A DNA stretch of 54,091 nucleotides from positions 1 through 54,091 of the forward strand of contig JALAGS010000098.1 in the NCBI GenBank assembly GCA_022712315.1, read 5' to 3'. Each line of letters opens with the position of its first letter. Position 1 is the stretch's first letter. This stretch comes from Sphingobacterium sp. GTDB taxonomy: Bacteria > Bacteroidota > Bacteroidia > Sphingobacteriales > Sphingobacteriaceae. The translations under genes and the position numbers were made by a program. Shown here piece after piece: positions 14,527 through 23,923 of this stretch. Under the pieces are notes generated by a model that was given only the letters and a program-made list of their open reading frames with translations, had not been told where the DNA came from and ran no database searches.

Positions 14527-15912
14527 TTAAATTGATTCAGCAGCCTCGGCTGCCGCATCAATTTCTACGCGTTCACCTTTTGTATTAATCAAAATTACAT
14601 CATCTGAATTATCCAGCGATACAGAAGCTACGCCATTACTAAAAGCTGTGGCTCCACTATAGATAAATGGAATAGCAATTTTTCCCTGACCATCTAAATA
14701 ACCATACTTTCCATCTTTGCTCGCAAGGAAAAGTGCAGGCTCTTCTGTGATTGAAATGAAATCAAAGGCAGGGGCAATGATTTTGTTTGTTTTTATTTCA
14801 GCCAGGTTGTACTTGTCGTTTTCGATGCTGACGAAATGGGTCGAATTATTTTCAGATATATAGCTATAGGTTGCTGGAACTACTATTTTGCCCGCCTGGT
14901 TTAAAATACCATATTTATCTTTCATCTGAAACACCGCATAACCTCCATTGATAAATGATATCATTTCATAATTTGCTGCAATTAGAATTTTACCTGCTTT
15001 GTCCATGACCCCATATTTTTCGTTTAGTCCAAAAACAAATTGTCCAAGTTGATCGTCATAACCCAAATAATCGTATTGAAACGGAATGATGGTTTTACCT
15101 GTCAAGTCAATAGCACCATATTTTTCGTTTTTGTATTGTACCACACTGAGGTCTCCGACAAACGGCGCAATGTATAGGTATTGTGCAGGCACGATAGCTT
15201 TTTGTTCACTATCTTCCAGGCCTACAAGATTGGTTGCGGCGTCCTCAAATAAATAGAGATTTTCGGCAATTTGATTGCTGGCTGTGGAATCTTCTTCTTC
15301 CTCATCAATCGATGCTACCTGCTCATAATCTTCAGGAACGATAAAATCCTTTTCGTCCAATTGGCTATCTGCGACACTTTGGGCGATCATATTCATACCA
15401 AGAGGTGTTGTAAGCTGCAGTACCGCTCCTGGGATTTTTTTAAAGAGCTCAAATCCTTCCCAGTAGGTAGCCGGCAATTTTTCGCTATACCAAATGGACA
15501 ACGTGCTGTTTTCCTCGTTATCTTCAGAAACAGGAATTTCGATCTGAGCTAGTTTACAGGGATAACCAGCAATTATTTTCGTCTGATTTGGGATGAGTTT
15601 GATTTCGTGCGGACTGAGTTCATTTTCTTTTACAACGTATTTTGCCAGTCCTGGGTATAAAATAACTGATTGCTCTTCATTTTTTTTAACAAGAAAGACA
15701 GATTCTTCACTGTCTCCGGAAGTCGACACAACCTTTATTTTATCCTTGTTAACATAAGCCTCATAGATAGAAACAGGAGCCTCTTGTACGTCATCTGTTT
15801 GCTCAGTGGAATATACAATGGCATAGTTGATTTTAAATGCTTTGCTGACTTGTGCAAATGACAATGTACTAGTCGCCAGGATCGCAGCAAATGATAGGGA
15901 TATTTTTTTCAT
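14527..15912 (-). CDS. Secreted WG-repeat protein with GLPGLI/DUF4412-like N-terminus
   Basis: The 461-aa protein begins with a signal peptide (MKKISLSFAAILATSTLSFAQ). The ATG at 15912 fits this better than the upstream in-frame start. The N-terminal part (to about residue 200) resembles GLPGLI/DUF4412 periplasmic proteins, with IIAGYPCKLAQIEI and IWYSEKLPATYWEGF. The C-terminal half holds at least four WG (KWG) repeats, recognisable by KYGAIDLTGKTIIPFQYDY, KYGVMDKAGKILIA, KYGILNQAGKIVVP and KYGYLDGQGKIAIPF. Both parts are common in exported Bacteroidota proteins and may mediate binding. No enzymatic motif is visible. Confidence 0.85.
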   Translation of the reverse strand: MKKISLSFAAILATSTLSFAQVSKAFKINYAIVYSTEQTDDVQEAPVSIYEAYVNKDKIKVVSTSGDSEESVFLVKKNEEQSVILYPGLAKYVVKENELSPHEIKLIPNQTKIIAGYPCKLAQIEIPVSEDNEENSTLSIWYSEKLPATYWEGFELFKKIPGAVLQLTTPLGMNMIAQSVADSQLDEKDFIVPEDYEQVASIDEEEEDSTASNQIAENLYLFEDAATNLVGLEDSEQKAIVPAQYLYIAPFVGDLSVVQYKNEKYGAIDLTGKTIIPFQYDYLGYDDQLGQFVFGLNEKYGVMDKAGKILIAANYEMISFINGGYAVFQMKDKYGILNQAGKIVVPATYSYISENNSTHFVSIENDKYNLAEIKTNKIIAPAFDFISITEEPALFLASKDGKYGYLDGQGKIAIPFIYSGATAFSNGVASVSLDNSDDVILINTKGERVEIDAAAEAAESI

Positions 15913-16035
15913 CTTCTTAAACTTTGAATGGCAAATATCCTGATTCAAAACAAAGAGTTTTATCCCTGAAATCCGTTATTTAACGATAGCATCGGAAATG
16001 CTTCCATATGCATCGATCTAATAAGTACAAGAGAA

Positions 16036-16605
16036 CTACATGCTGATAGCTAGCTGATATTTAAGCAATAGCCCTGGGAGCTGTTCCTGACTAAACTTAC
16101 TCTTTTTCATACGGTTGGTTTCTGGGTCCAGTTGGATATTGATTGAGGACCGAAAATCACAGCCTTCAAGATTGCTTTGTACAAAACGGGCATTCAGGAG
16201 ATTGGTATTTTTAAAGATCGTCTGCTGCAGGTTAGCCTTTTCAAAATCCACATGCTGCAGCGAGCAATTTTCGAACAGGAATTTTTTCATATTTCTTTCA
16301 AAAAAAGAAGAATAATCCAAAATGGAATTGCTGAAATTGACATGAAAGGAAAACGAACTGCACTCATTAAATTGTACGCCCAAGATTTTACAGTGATTAA
16401 AAACAACATGATCCAATTGCGTGCCTTTTAAACTGACATTTGATAGGTTGCAGGCTTTGAACTCGCAATTCGTAAAGATGAGATCGACGAGCACAGCATT
16501 TTGGAAATCGCATTGCTCGAAAGTGCATTTGTAGAATTCCCGAACCAGCTTCAGTTCATCTGTAAAAGTTTGCTTGGTGATTGTTTGTTCGACAAGTTCT
16601 TCCAT
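16036..16605 (-). CDS. Pentapeptide repeat protein
   Basis: The 189-aa protein is made of pentapeptide repeats with the pattern A/C-D/N-L/F-x-x: FEQCDFQNAVLVDLIFTNC, FKACNLSNVSLKG, VNFSNSILDYSSF, FENCSLQHVDFEKANLQQ and NLLNARFVQSNLEGCDF. Such proteins fold into a right-handed quadrilateral beta-helix. The MfpA/Qnr branch mimics DNA and protects gyrase, but most members have no known role, and resistance should not be inferred here. It has no signal peptide and stands alone. Confidence 0.88.
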   Translation of the reverse strand: MEELVEQTITKQTFTDELKLVREFYKCTFEQCDFQNAVLVDLIFTNCEFKACNLSNVSLKGTQLDHVVFNHCKILGVQFNECSSFSFHVNFSNSILDYSSFFERNMKKFLFENCSLQHVDFEKANLQQTIFKNTNLLNARFVQSNLEGCDFRSSINIQLDPETNRMKKSKFSQEQLPGLLLKYQLAISM

Positions 16606-16902
16606 TCGTTATCGTGTTACTGGCATTTATTTAAGCGAAAATACACAATTCTCTGGAATGATTTGATTTTATATTGAGGTCTACACTTGCGTTGTCGACC
16701 GGCTTAAAATACCTGATTTCAGGGATAAAAAGGGTGAAATTTTACAATTATCTTTGACTTAGCCATACAACATAATCCTATATCGTATTAAGGACTCCGC
16801 TAAAGCATGTTAGAACTCTGGTAGGTTTTTATATAGGTTGTAAAAGGGCACGCTAAAAAGGTGCCCTTTACTTTTTTATTAATTTAATTTTGCTAGTTCT
16901 AC
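16606..16902. other. Intergenic region between pentapeptide gene and acnA
   Basis: No gene or repeat is seen apart from the aconitase terminator near its right end. It contains the presumed promoter of the pentapeptide gene, but no clear TAnnTTTG match close to it. Confidence 0.4.
16843..16869. terminator. Terminator hairpin downstream of acnA
   Basis: AAAGGGCAC (16843-16851) pairs with GTGCCCTTT (16861-16869). Both sides carry T- or A-rich tracts, so it may work in both directions. Confidence 0.7.
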
Positions 16903-19677
16903 TTAGTTGTTCTTCAGGTACTGCCGGAGAACATATTGTAGGATGCCATCATTTTTAAAGTACTCTATTTCTATTGCAGAGTCAAGTCTTGCTTTCACCT
17001 GAAATGTAGTTATTTTTCCATTTTCATGAGTAGCGGTGACGGTTAGGAGTTTATGTGGTGTTAAATCCGTTGCGAGACCTGTGATGTTATAGACCTCTGT
17101 TCCATCCAGCCCTAATTTCTCTGCATTTTCATCATTGATAAATACAAGTGGAGCAACGCCCATACCGACGAGATTGCTACGGTGTATGCGTTCGAAGCTT
17201 TCTGCAATTACTGCACGCACACCAAGCAAGAACGTCCCTTTTGCTGCCCAATCTCTTGAAGACCCCGAACCATATTCTTTTCCGGCCAATACGATGAGGG
17301 GGGTATGGTCTTTTCGGTATGCCATTGCGGTTTCATAGACCGTTTTCACCTCATTAGTTGGGAAGTAACGGCTAAATCCCCCCTCACGATCGGTAATTTT
17401 GTTTTTAATACGCACATTTGCAAATGTCCCACGCATCATGACTTCATGATTTCCACGTCTGGAACCATAGGAATTAAAATCCTCTTTATTGACCTCATGT
17501 GACTGGAGGTATTGTCCGGCCGCTGTATCTTCTTTGAATGAACCGGCTGGAGAGATATGGTCAGTTGTTACCGAATCACCTAGGTAGAGTAGCACCCGTG
17601 CGTGTTGAATATCCTGAATAGGGTCAGGGACAGCCTGTAGATTTTCAAAAAATGGCGATTCTTTTATGTATGTGGACGTATTGTCCCATTGGTAATTTTG
17701 ATCAAGGTTTACTTCGAGCTCCTGCCAATCTGTTGATCCATCAAAAATCACATCATAGACTTCCTGAAAATCGGATTGCTTGACACATTCATTAACAGTC
17801 CGAACAATATCCTCCCGACTTGGCCAGATATCTTTCAGATAAACGGGTTGGCCGTTGGGATCATAATCAAGCGGTTCTTCAAGGAGGTTGATATCGACCC
17901 TTCCTACCAGTGCGTAGGCGACGACAAGCATCGGCGACATCAGGAAATTCATTTTTACCTGGGGATGCACACGTGCCTCAAAGTTTCGATTCCCGGAAAG
18001 CACCGAAGCAACAATCAATTCACCTTTTTCTACGGCTTCTGCAATCTGAGGTGGTAGGGGACCCGAGTTGCCAATGCAAGAGGTACAACCGTAGCCGACA
18101 GTATGAAAACGGAGTGCATCAAGGTCTGCGCTGAGCCCCGATCTTTCTAGATATTGCGTAACGACTTTCGAACCGGGAGCTAAGGAGGTCTTTACCCAGG
18201 ATTTCGTACGGAGCCCGCGCTCGATGGCATTTCGAGCCAATAATCCAGCACCGATCATGACGGTAGGATTTGAAGTATTGGTGCAGCTTGTTATCGCGGC
18301 GATGGCAATGCTTCCGTCGCTCACAATATATTCCTTGTGATTGTGTTTGATTCGTACAGCATGAATAGACTCCTGGATGACCTCATGCGGTGAATTGTGT
18401 TCTACAGGCACTTTACCAAAGGTGAATTCTGTACCAGAGCCTCCATCAGCGAGCCAGGCAGATTCCGAACGTTGTAAAACAGGGACATATTGGCGATGAT
18501 GTTCACTGTCTAAGAGTTGTGAAAACTTATTGTTCAAATCTTTAACAAGTATTTTATCTTGTGGCCGTTTGGGACCAGAGACTGTAGGCTCTAAGCTGGA
18601 TAAATCAAATTCAACAAGTGAAGAGTATTGGATTTCCTCTCTGCCCGTACGCCAAAGTAAGTTACTCTTACAATAATCTTCAACAATTTTAATTTGTTCT
18701 ACACTTCTATTGGTGCTATGCATGTATTCCAGTGTGCGGTCGTCAATCGGAAAATAGGTCACCGTACAGCCAAATTCTGGGGACATATTTGATATTGTCG
18801 CACGGTCCGTCACAGACAAAGTATCCAACCCTTCTCCAAATACTTCAACAAATTTGCCAACAACGCCTTTGTCACGGAGTATTTTTGTTATTGAAAGTAC
18901 CATATCTGTTGCAGTACAAATATCGGGTATTTTACCGGTGAGCTTAAGGCCGATTACTTCTGGGCAAGTGAAGAAAATAGGCTGTCCAAGCATAGCCGCT
19001 TCTGCTTCAATACCGCCAACTCCCCAGCCCAATACACCAATACCATTGACCATTGGCGTATGAGAGTCTGTACCAACCAAAGTATCAGGAAAAAGCCAAT
19101 TGTCACGCTCAATTACTCCTTTAGCCAAATATTCCAGGTTTACCTGATGGCAAATGCCCATTCCTGGAGGGACAACAGTAAAGTTTTTCAACCCCTTCTG
19201 CGCCCATTTAAGGAGTTCATAACGTTCACGGTTGCGTTCATATTCCAAAGCGACATTTTTATCGTAAGAATATTCGGTCCCAAAGTAATCTACCTGAACG
19301 GAGTGGTCAATCACTAGATCTACAGGGATGGCAGGATTTATTTTCTGTCCATCCTTGCCGTGACGGATAAATTCGGCACGTAAGGATGCCATATCGACAA
19401 CAGCAGGCACTCCTGTAAAATCTTGCATTAAAATCCGGGCCGGCTTGAAGGGGATATCTTTGTCTACAGGCTGAGGCGACCAGTTGATCAGTGTGTTGAC
19501 ATGCTCATCCGTGATACTGAATCCATCGTGGTTGCGTAAAACATTCTCCAATAATATCCGGATGCTAAAGGGTAAGTGGCTGATGCTGCCTTCAGGAAGG
19601 TCCTTAATGGAATTATAATGATAAACTTTCCCGTTAATTTCAATTTCTCGTATTGATTTCTCTTTGCTCATATTCAT
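16903..19677 (-). CDS. acnA: Aconitate hydratase AcnA
   Basis: This TCA-cycle enzyme interconverts citrate and isocitrate with a [4Fe-4S] cluster. The 924-aa length and order (fourfold N-terminal domains, linker, C-terminal swivel domain) match AcnA/IRP1 rather than AcnB. Cluster cysteines lie in ITSCTNTSNP (about residue 465) and GYGCTSCIGNSGPL (about 530-540). Substrate motifs TDSHTPMVNGIGVLGWGVGG and the swivel-domain GKEYGSGSSRDWAAKGT are intact. Two in-frame ATGs six bases apart (19677 and 19671) are equally possible starts. It is a single gene with its own terminator. Confidence 0.97.
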   Translation of the reverse strand: MNMSKEKSIREIEINGKVYHYNSIKDLPEGSISHLPFSIRILLENVLRNHDGFSITDEHVNTLINWSPQPVDKDIPFKPARILMQDFTGVPAVVDMASLRAEFIRHGKDGQKINPAIPVDLVIDHSVQVDYFGTEYSYDKNVALEYERNRERYELLKWAQKGLKNFTVVPPGMGICHQVNLEYLAKGVIERDNWLFPDTLVGTDSHTPMVNGIGVLGWGVGGIEAEAAMLGQPIFFTCPEVIGLKLTGKIPDICTATDMVLSITKILRDKGVVGKFVEVFGEGLDTLSVTDRATISNMSPEFGCTVTYFPIDDRTLEYMHSTNRSVEQIKIVEDYCKSNLLWRTGREEIQYSSLVEFDLSSLEPTVSGPKRPQDKILVKDLNNKFSQLLDSEHHRQYVPVLQRSESAWLADGGSGTEFTFGKVPVEHNSPHEVIQESIHAVRIKHNHKEYIVSDGSIAIAAITSCTNTSNPTVMIGAGLLARNAIERGLRTKSWVKTSLAPGSKVVTQYLERSGLSADLDALRFHTVGYGCTSCIGNSGPLPPQIAEAVEKGELIVASVLSGNRNFEARVHPQVKMNFLMSPMLVVAYALVGRVDINLLEEPLDYDPNGQPVYLKDIWPSREDIVRTVNECVKQSDFQEVYDVIFDGSTDWQELEVNLDQNYQWDNTSTYIKESPFFENLQAVPDPIQDIQHARVLLYLGDSVTTDHISPAGSFKEDTAAGQYLQSHEVNKEDFNSYGSRRGNHEVMMRGTFANVRIKNKITDREGGFSRYFPTNEVKTVYETAMAYRKDHTPLIVLAGKEYGSGSSRDWAAKGTFLLGVRAVIAESFERIHRSNLVGMGVAPLVFINDENAEKLGLDGTEVYNITGLATDLTPHKLLTVTATHENGKITTFQVKARLDSAIEIEYFKNDGILQYVLRQYLKNN

Positions 19678-19887
19678 TTACTTATTTTTCATAGTATATA
19701 ATATATATATCCCAAAATTTGTTTGTAATATCTTTTACACATACGTCTTTATCATTTGTATTTAAACTCGAATTTAGGTTGACAAGGATGTAAAAAACAG
19801 CATAAAATCATGTATTTTGATCCGGTTGAAGCAATCAAATGAAGTTATTGGCGTTATGTAGAAGTTTATAACTAAAAATCGTGCAAT

Positions 19888-20418
19888 ATGGGTAAAAGAA
19901 GTAACTACTGGATTCTTTTGGTGATGAGTTTATTGTTTTGTATGCCCTATTTGGGCAAAGCGAAGAAAATGATTGTTTCAGATAGCGTGGACGACGCTTG
20001 GATCGAAGGATATGATCTTAGTTTTAGGGACAGTAAAAATAACATCGTGAGTCTGAATCAGCTTAAGGGTAAAGTGGTGATCATTAATTTATGGGCAACA
20101 TGGTGTCCACCTTGCCTGGCAGAAATGCCCTCATTGGATCAATTATATAAAGACTTTAGCGGCAACAATAAAATTGTTATTCTGTCAGTTGATATTGATG
20201 GTAATCTGAAGGCTTCGGGCAAATTTTTAGCCAAACGTAAATATAGCTTACCATTGTATCAATTGAATTCCGCATTACCAAATGGATTGAGTACCAAAAG
20301 TATACCGACAACAATCATATTGGATAAAGCCGGCAAACTGGTCAATAAGCATGTGGGCGGTATGAATTTCGGGTCGCAGAAATTCCGAAAATCACTGCTG
20401 GAATTAAGTAGGGAATAA
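19888..20418 (+). CDS. TlpA-like thioredoxin-fold protein
   Basis: The 176-aa exported protein has an N-terminal signal or anchor (residues 8-25, WILLVMSLLFCMPYLG) and one thioredoxin fold with the redox motif WATWCPPC (Cys73 and Cys76), followed by SVDIDGN and the cis-proline loop SIPTTIILDKAGK. Such proteins reduce disulphides in the periplasm, for example in cytochrome c maturation or oxidative repair. No cytochrome genes are adjacent, so the partner is unknown. Confidence 0.93.
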   Translation: MGKRSNYWILLVMSLLFCMPYLGKAKKMIVSDSVDDAWIEGYDLSFRDSKNNIVSLNQLKGKVVIINLWATWCPPCLAEMPSLDQLYKDFSGNNKIVILSVDIDGNLKASGKFLAKRKYSLPLYQLNSALPNGLSTKSIPTTIILDKAGKLVNKHVGGMNFGSQKFRKSLLELSRE

Positions 20419-20494
20419 ATTTTACGCATAGTAAGGATAGCAAGATAATGGAAGATAATTTATGTTTCATTTAGCATTTTCGGCATTTTCTTGC

Positions 20495-20502
20495 TAATTT
20501 TG
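20495..20502 (+). promoter_or_regulatory. -7 promoter element of metA
   Basis: TAATTTTG matches TAnnTTTG 29 bases before the metA ATG. Confidence 0.5.
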
Positions 20503-20531
20503 CATGCTAATTGTATAAGGAGAAATTATCT

Positions 20532-21473
20532 ATGCCCGTCAAACTTCCTAATAACCTTCCTGCCATTGAGCTGTTGAAAAAGGAAAATATATTTGTCATG
20601 AGCGATTTAAGAGCAAATGAGCAAGATATTAGACCACTACGTGTTTTAGTACTTAACTTAATGCCTCTTAAAATTACGACCGAGACAGATTTTATCCGTT
20701 TGCTGTCCAATAACCCTTTGCAGGTGGAAATGGAGTTTTTACGACTTGAAACCCACGTCTCAAAGAATACGCCAGAAGAGCATTTGGAAATGTTTTATAA
20801 GAGTCTGACTGAGGTAAAGGAAAATTTCTACGATGGTATGATCATTACAGGTGCTCCGGTTGAAATGGTCGCTTTTGAAGAGGTGACTTATTGGAATGAA
20901 ATTCAGACGATCTTTGATTGGGCGAGAACGCATGTAACATCCAGCTTGTATATCTGCTGGGCTTCCCAAGCAGCCTTATATCACTTCTACGGCGTAGAGA
21001 AGAAACCGTTGGAGGAAAAGCTTTTTGGTGTGTTCAAACATACAGCTTTGGATAAAAGACATCCTTTATTCCGCGGATTTGACGATGAATTCTTTATTCC
21101 CCACAGCCGTCATACAACCGTTGAAAAAGATGATCTCTTAGCCAGGGATGGTCTGGAAATTCTTTCAGAATCTCCAGAAGCAGGCCTTGCTATTGCTTCA
21201 TCTCGTGGCGGACGGGAGTTTTATTTGACCGGACATTCAGAATATGCACCTTTTACGCTAGACGAAGAATATAAAAGAGATTTGGAAAAAGGTCAGCCGA
21301 TTTCTATGCCTGTAAACTATTATGTGGATGATAATCCTGACAATCGTCCCTTGGTTCGCTGGACAAGCCATGCAAATCTGTTGTTCAATAATTGGCTGAA
21401 TTATTTTGTGTATCAGGAAACACCTTTTGACCTTAAAGATGTTATTCATCTAGGGGAAATCAAACAAGGATAA
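20532..21473 (+). CDS. metA: Homoserine O-acyltransferase MetA, predicted acetyl type
   Basis: MetA acylates homoserine in methionine biosynthesis in the cytoplasm. From the ATG at 20532 the protein has 313 aa, and catalytic residues fall on the known numbers: Cys142 (YICWASQ), His235 and Glu237 (TGHSEYAP). The ATG is chosen over an upstream TTG because AAGGAG (20517-20522), a rare good Shine-Dalgarno site here, sits nine bases before it. Residue 111 is Glu (GAPVEM) where E. coli has Gly. Published work on this position links Glu111 to acetyl-CoA and Gly111 to succinyl-CoA, so I predict homoserine O-acetyltransferase activity. It is a single gene. Confidence 0.95.
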   Translation: MPVKLPNNLPAIELLKKENIFVMSDLRANEQDIRPLRVLVLNLMPLKITTETDFIRLLSNNPLQVEMEFLRLETHVSKNTPEEHLEMFYKSLTEVKENFYDGMIITGAPVEMVAFEEVTYWNEIQTIFDWARTHVTSSLYICWASQAALYHFYGVEKKPLEEKLFGVFKHTALDKRHPLFRGFDDEFFIPHSRHTTVEKDDLLARDGLEILSESPEAGLAIASSRGGREFYLTGHSEYAPFTLDEEYKRDLEKGQPISMPVNYYVDDNPDNRPLVRWTSHANLLFNNWLNYFVYQETPFDLKDVIHLGEIKQG

Positions 21474-21534
21474 TTGCTTTTATTCAAACAAAACTGTTCA
21501 AAATAGCATTCTATTTATATTGAAGTAAATTGAT

Positions 21535-21744
21535 ATGAAAAAGACTGCTTTGTTTTGTTGCGCTGTGTTTACAGTTTTTTTGCTGAAAGGTCAGGTTCCT
21601 ATTGAAGAAAATCAAAAGCTCGAAGAAGCGAATGGAACTTTATGGTATGCTAATCCGTGGATATGGATTGCTGGAATTGCACTGTTTTTACTGATTTTTA
21701 TTCTTGTATTGCGCAAATCTACCCGAAATAAGACAAAAACCTAA
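21535..21744 (+). CDS. Small membrane protein
   Basis: The 69-aa protein has a signal-like N-terminus (MKKTALFCCAVFTVFLLKGQ), a short outward acidic stretch (EENQKLEEANGTLWYANP), one transmembrane segment (WIWIAGIALFLLIFILVL) and a basic tail (RKSTRNKTKT). This layout is typical of small exported Bacteroidota membrane proteins. The family is not recognised. It follows metA by 61 bp. Confidence 0.65.
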   Translation: MKKTALFCCAVFTVFLLKGQVPIEENQKLEEANGTLWYANPWIWIAGIALFLLIFILVLRKSTRNKTKT

Positions 21745-21811
21745 TTATAGCGTATCATTTTAGTTGCAGTTTGAACCTTATTTGTTGCATCAACAATAGA
21801 ATAAGTTTTCT

Positions 21812-21819
21812 TAAGTTTG
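21812..21819 (+). promoter_or_regulatory. -7 promoter element of the M13 peptidase gene
   Basis: TAAGTTTG matches TAnnTTTG. It overlaps the GTG that would give an 11-codon longer protein, which supports the ATG at 21850 as the true start. Confidence 0.5.
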
Positions 21820-21849
21820 TGTATAAGCACAAACAAACTAAAATCGTAT

Positions 21850-23853
21850 ATGAAGAAAAACATACTCCTAGCAGCCCTGCTGGCCTGTGGATCATTGGCA
21901 AGTCATGCACAAAACAAGGCAATCAATGTAAGTTACATGGATAAAAGTGTACGCCCCCAAGATGACTTTTATAATTTTGTAAATGGGCAATGGATGAAAA
22001 CAGTGAAAATCCCTTCGGATAAGGCGCGTTGGGGATCATTCGACGAGCTCCGCGAAAATACAGATATTGCAACGTTAAAGGTCTTACAGGAGTCGCTGTC
22101 TGGCCAGTTTCAGAAAGGAACAGACAATCAGAAGATCGGCGATTTGTATAAATCATTCGTAGATATGAAGACGCGTAATAAGCTTGGCTTGGAACCTGTT
22201 AAGCCATATCTTCATAAAATCGCTGCGATTAAAAATTTCGACGATTTATATAAGTATCTTGTCGAAGTGGCACCTATTGGAGGAAATCCTTTTTTCAGTG
22301 GTTATGTTTATGCCCATCTTAAAAATTCAGATGTCAATACCGTGTATTTAGGAGGAGGAAGTCTCGGATTGGGAAGATCCTATTATCAGGTAAAAGACAA
22401 GAAGAATGAGGAGACGTTAAATGATTATTCAAATTATATTTCTGCTCTTTATTCACAATCTGGACAGCGAACTAGGGATTTAAAAGGTCCAAAGATTGTT
22501 GCTTTCGAGAAACAATTGGCGGCAAATCTTAAAACGGTAGAGCAGTCACGGGATGCAAATGGCCGCTATAATCCGGTAGCAGTAGCTGACCTAAAAAAGA
22601 TGGTAAAGAATATCGATATTGCTAAATATCTAAAGGATGTTGGTTTTAAAGCAGATACTGTTATTGTACCGGAAATAAAATACTATGAAAATTTAGACAA
22701 AATTTTCAATCCTGAGAATCTGCCCGTGATCAAGGAAATTCTGGCTTTTCATATTTTAAATAATGCAGCTTCCTATACAACGCAGGAATTGAATGATCTA
22801 TATTTTGATTTTTGGGGTCGTAAGTTAAAAGGGCAGAAGGAACAGCGTGCATTAGATAAGCGCGGGGTGGAATTTGTTAATTCCATAGCCGGTGAATTGT
22901 TGGGGAAATTATATGTGAAAGAAAACTTTCCACCAAAGGCAAAAGCTGATGCAGAAGAGCTTGTGAGCTATCTCGTTAAAGCTTTTGGTCAGCATATCAA
23001 CGGCCTAACTTGGATGTCTGATGACACGAAAGTAAAAGCACTGGAAAAATTGGCAAAGTTTAAAGTTAAAATTGGTTATCCCGATAAATGGAAGGACTAT
23101 AGCAAACTTGAAGTTGGCACATCACTGTATGAAAATGTATTAGCTTCGAGTAAATGGGCATTTTTTCAAAATTTGGCAAAACAAGATAAACCCGTGGATA
23201 AGTCTGAATGGGGAATGACACCACAGACAGTAAACGCATATTATAGCCCCTTATTTAATGAAATTGTCTTTCCCGCGGCTATTCTTCAGCCTCCATTCTA
23301 TGATTACAAAGCAGATGCTGCAGTTAATTTCGGTGGTATAGGTGCTGTAATTGGTCATGAACTTTCACATGGATTTGATGACCAAGGTGCAAAATATGAC
23401 GGGAATGGAAACTTAAACAATTGGTGGACCGATAGTGATAAAGCAAAATTTGAAGCAGCGGCCGATGCCCTGGTACGTCAATTTGAGTCCTATGAGCCTG
23501 TGCCAGGTGTATTTGTGAATGGGCGTTTTACGCTCGGTGAGAACATAGGCGATTTAGGCGGTTCGTCGGTCGCTTTTGACGCATTACAACTTTATTTAAA
23601 AGACAAAGGAAATCCTGGGCTAATAGATGGTTTTACGCAGGATCAACGCTTCTTCCTTTCATGGGCGACTATTTGGCGAACAAAAACTACAGATGAGTTT
23701 GTTGTCAATCAAGTGAAAACTGATCCACATTCTCCGGCGCAGTACCGCGCTTTTGCTCCAATCATAAACTTGGATGCTTTCCATAAAGCCTGGGATACGA
23801 AGAATGGAGATAAAATGTTTGTTCCAGTAGATAAACGTATTAAAATTTGGTAG
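21850..23853 (+). CDS. M13 family metallopeptidase (PepO/neprilysin-like)
   Basis: The 667-aa zinc endopeptidase has a signal peptide (MKKNILLAALLACGSLASHAQ) and is exported, probably to the periplasm. The N-terminal M13 domain begins at MDKSVRPQDDFYNFVNGQW. The catalytic domain has the zinc motif VIGHELSHGFDDQGAKYD (HExxH), the third ligand in ENIGDLGGSSVAFDA, and the substrate motif NAYYSPLFNEIVFPAAILQPPF. The length matches the family (about 650-700 aa). It degrades short peptides, and no specific substrate is suggested by the neighbours. A perfect hairpin terminator follows. Confidence 0.96.
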   Translation: MKKNILLAALLACGSLASHAQNKAINVSYMDKSVRPQDDFYNFVNGQWMKTVKIPSDKARWGSFDELRENTDIATLKVLQESLSGQFQKGTDNQKIGDLYKSFVDMKTRNKLGLEPVKPYLHKIAAIKNFDDLYKYLVEVAPIGGNPFFSGYVYAHLKNSDVNTVYLGGGSLGLGRSYYQVKDKKNEETLNDYSNYISALYSQSGQRTRDLKGPKIVAFEKQLAANLKTVEQSRDANGRYNPVAVADLKKMVKNIDIAKYLKDVGFKADTVIVPEIKYYENLDKIFNPENLPVIKEILAFHILNNAASYTTQELNDLYFDFWGRKLKGQKEQRALDKRGVEFVNSIAGELLGKLYVKENFPPKAKADAEELVSYLVKAFGQHINGLTWMSDDTKVKALEKLAKFKVKIGYPDKWKDYSKLEVGTSLYENVLASSKWAFFQNLAKQDKPVDKSEWGMTPQTVNAYYSPLFNEIVFPAAILQPPFYDYKADAAVNFGGIGAVIGHELSHGFDDQGAKYDGNGNLNNWWTDSDKAKFEAAADALVRQFESYEPVPGVFVNGRFTLGENIGDLGGSSVAFDALQLYLKDKGNPGLIDGFTQDQRFFLSWATIWRTKTTDEFVVNQVKTDPHSPAQYRAFAPIINLDAFHKAWDTKNGDKMFVPVDKRIKIW

Positions 23854-23878
23854 TTGCAAGTTAAATTAGATCAAAAAG

Positions 23879-23910
23879 GGCGTATCTCATAATGAGATAC
23901 GCCTTTTTTT
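23879..23910 (+). terminator. Hairpin terminator of the M13 peptidase gene
   Basis: GGCGTATCTCAT and ATGAGATACGCC are perfectly complementary (23879-23903), and seven T follow. Confidence 0.9.
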
Positions 23911-23923
23911 AATTTATTTTAAG

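Noticed and set aside
16036..16605. Quinolone resistance (Qnr) gene
   Set aside because: It is only a general pentapeptide-repeat protein. Length and repeats do not by themselves support Qnr function.
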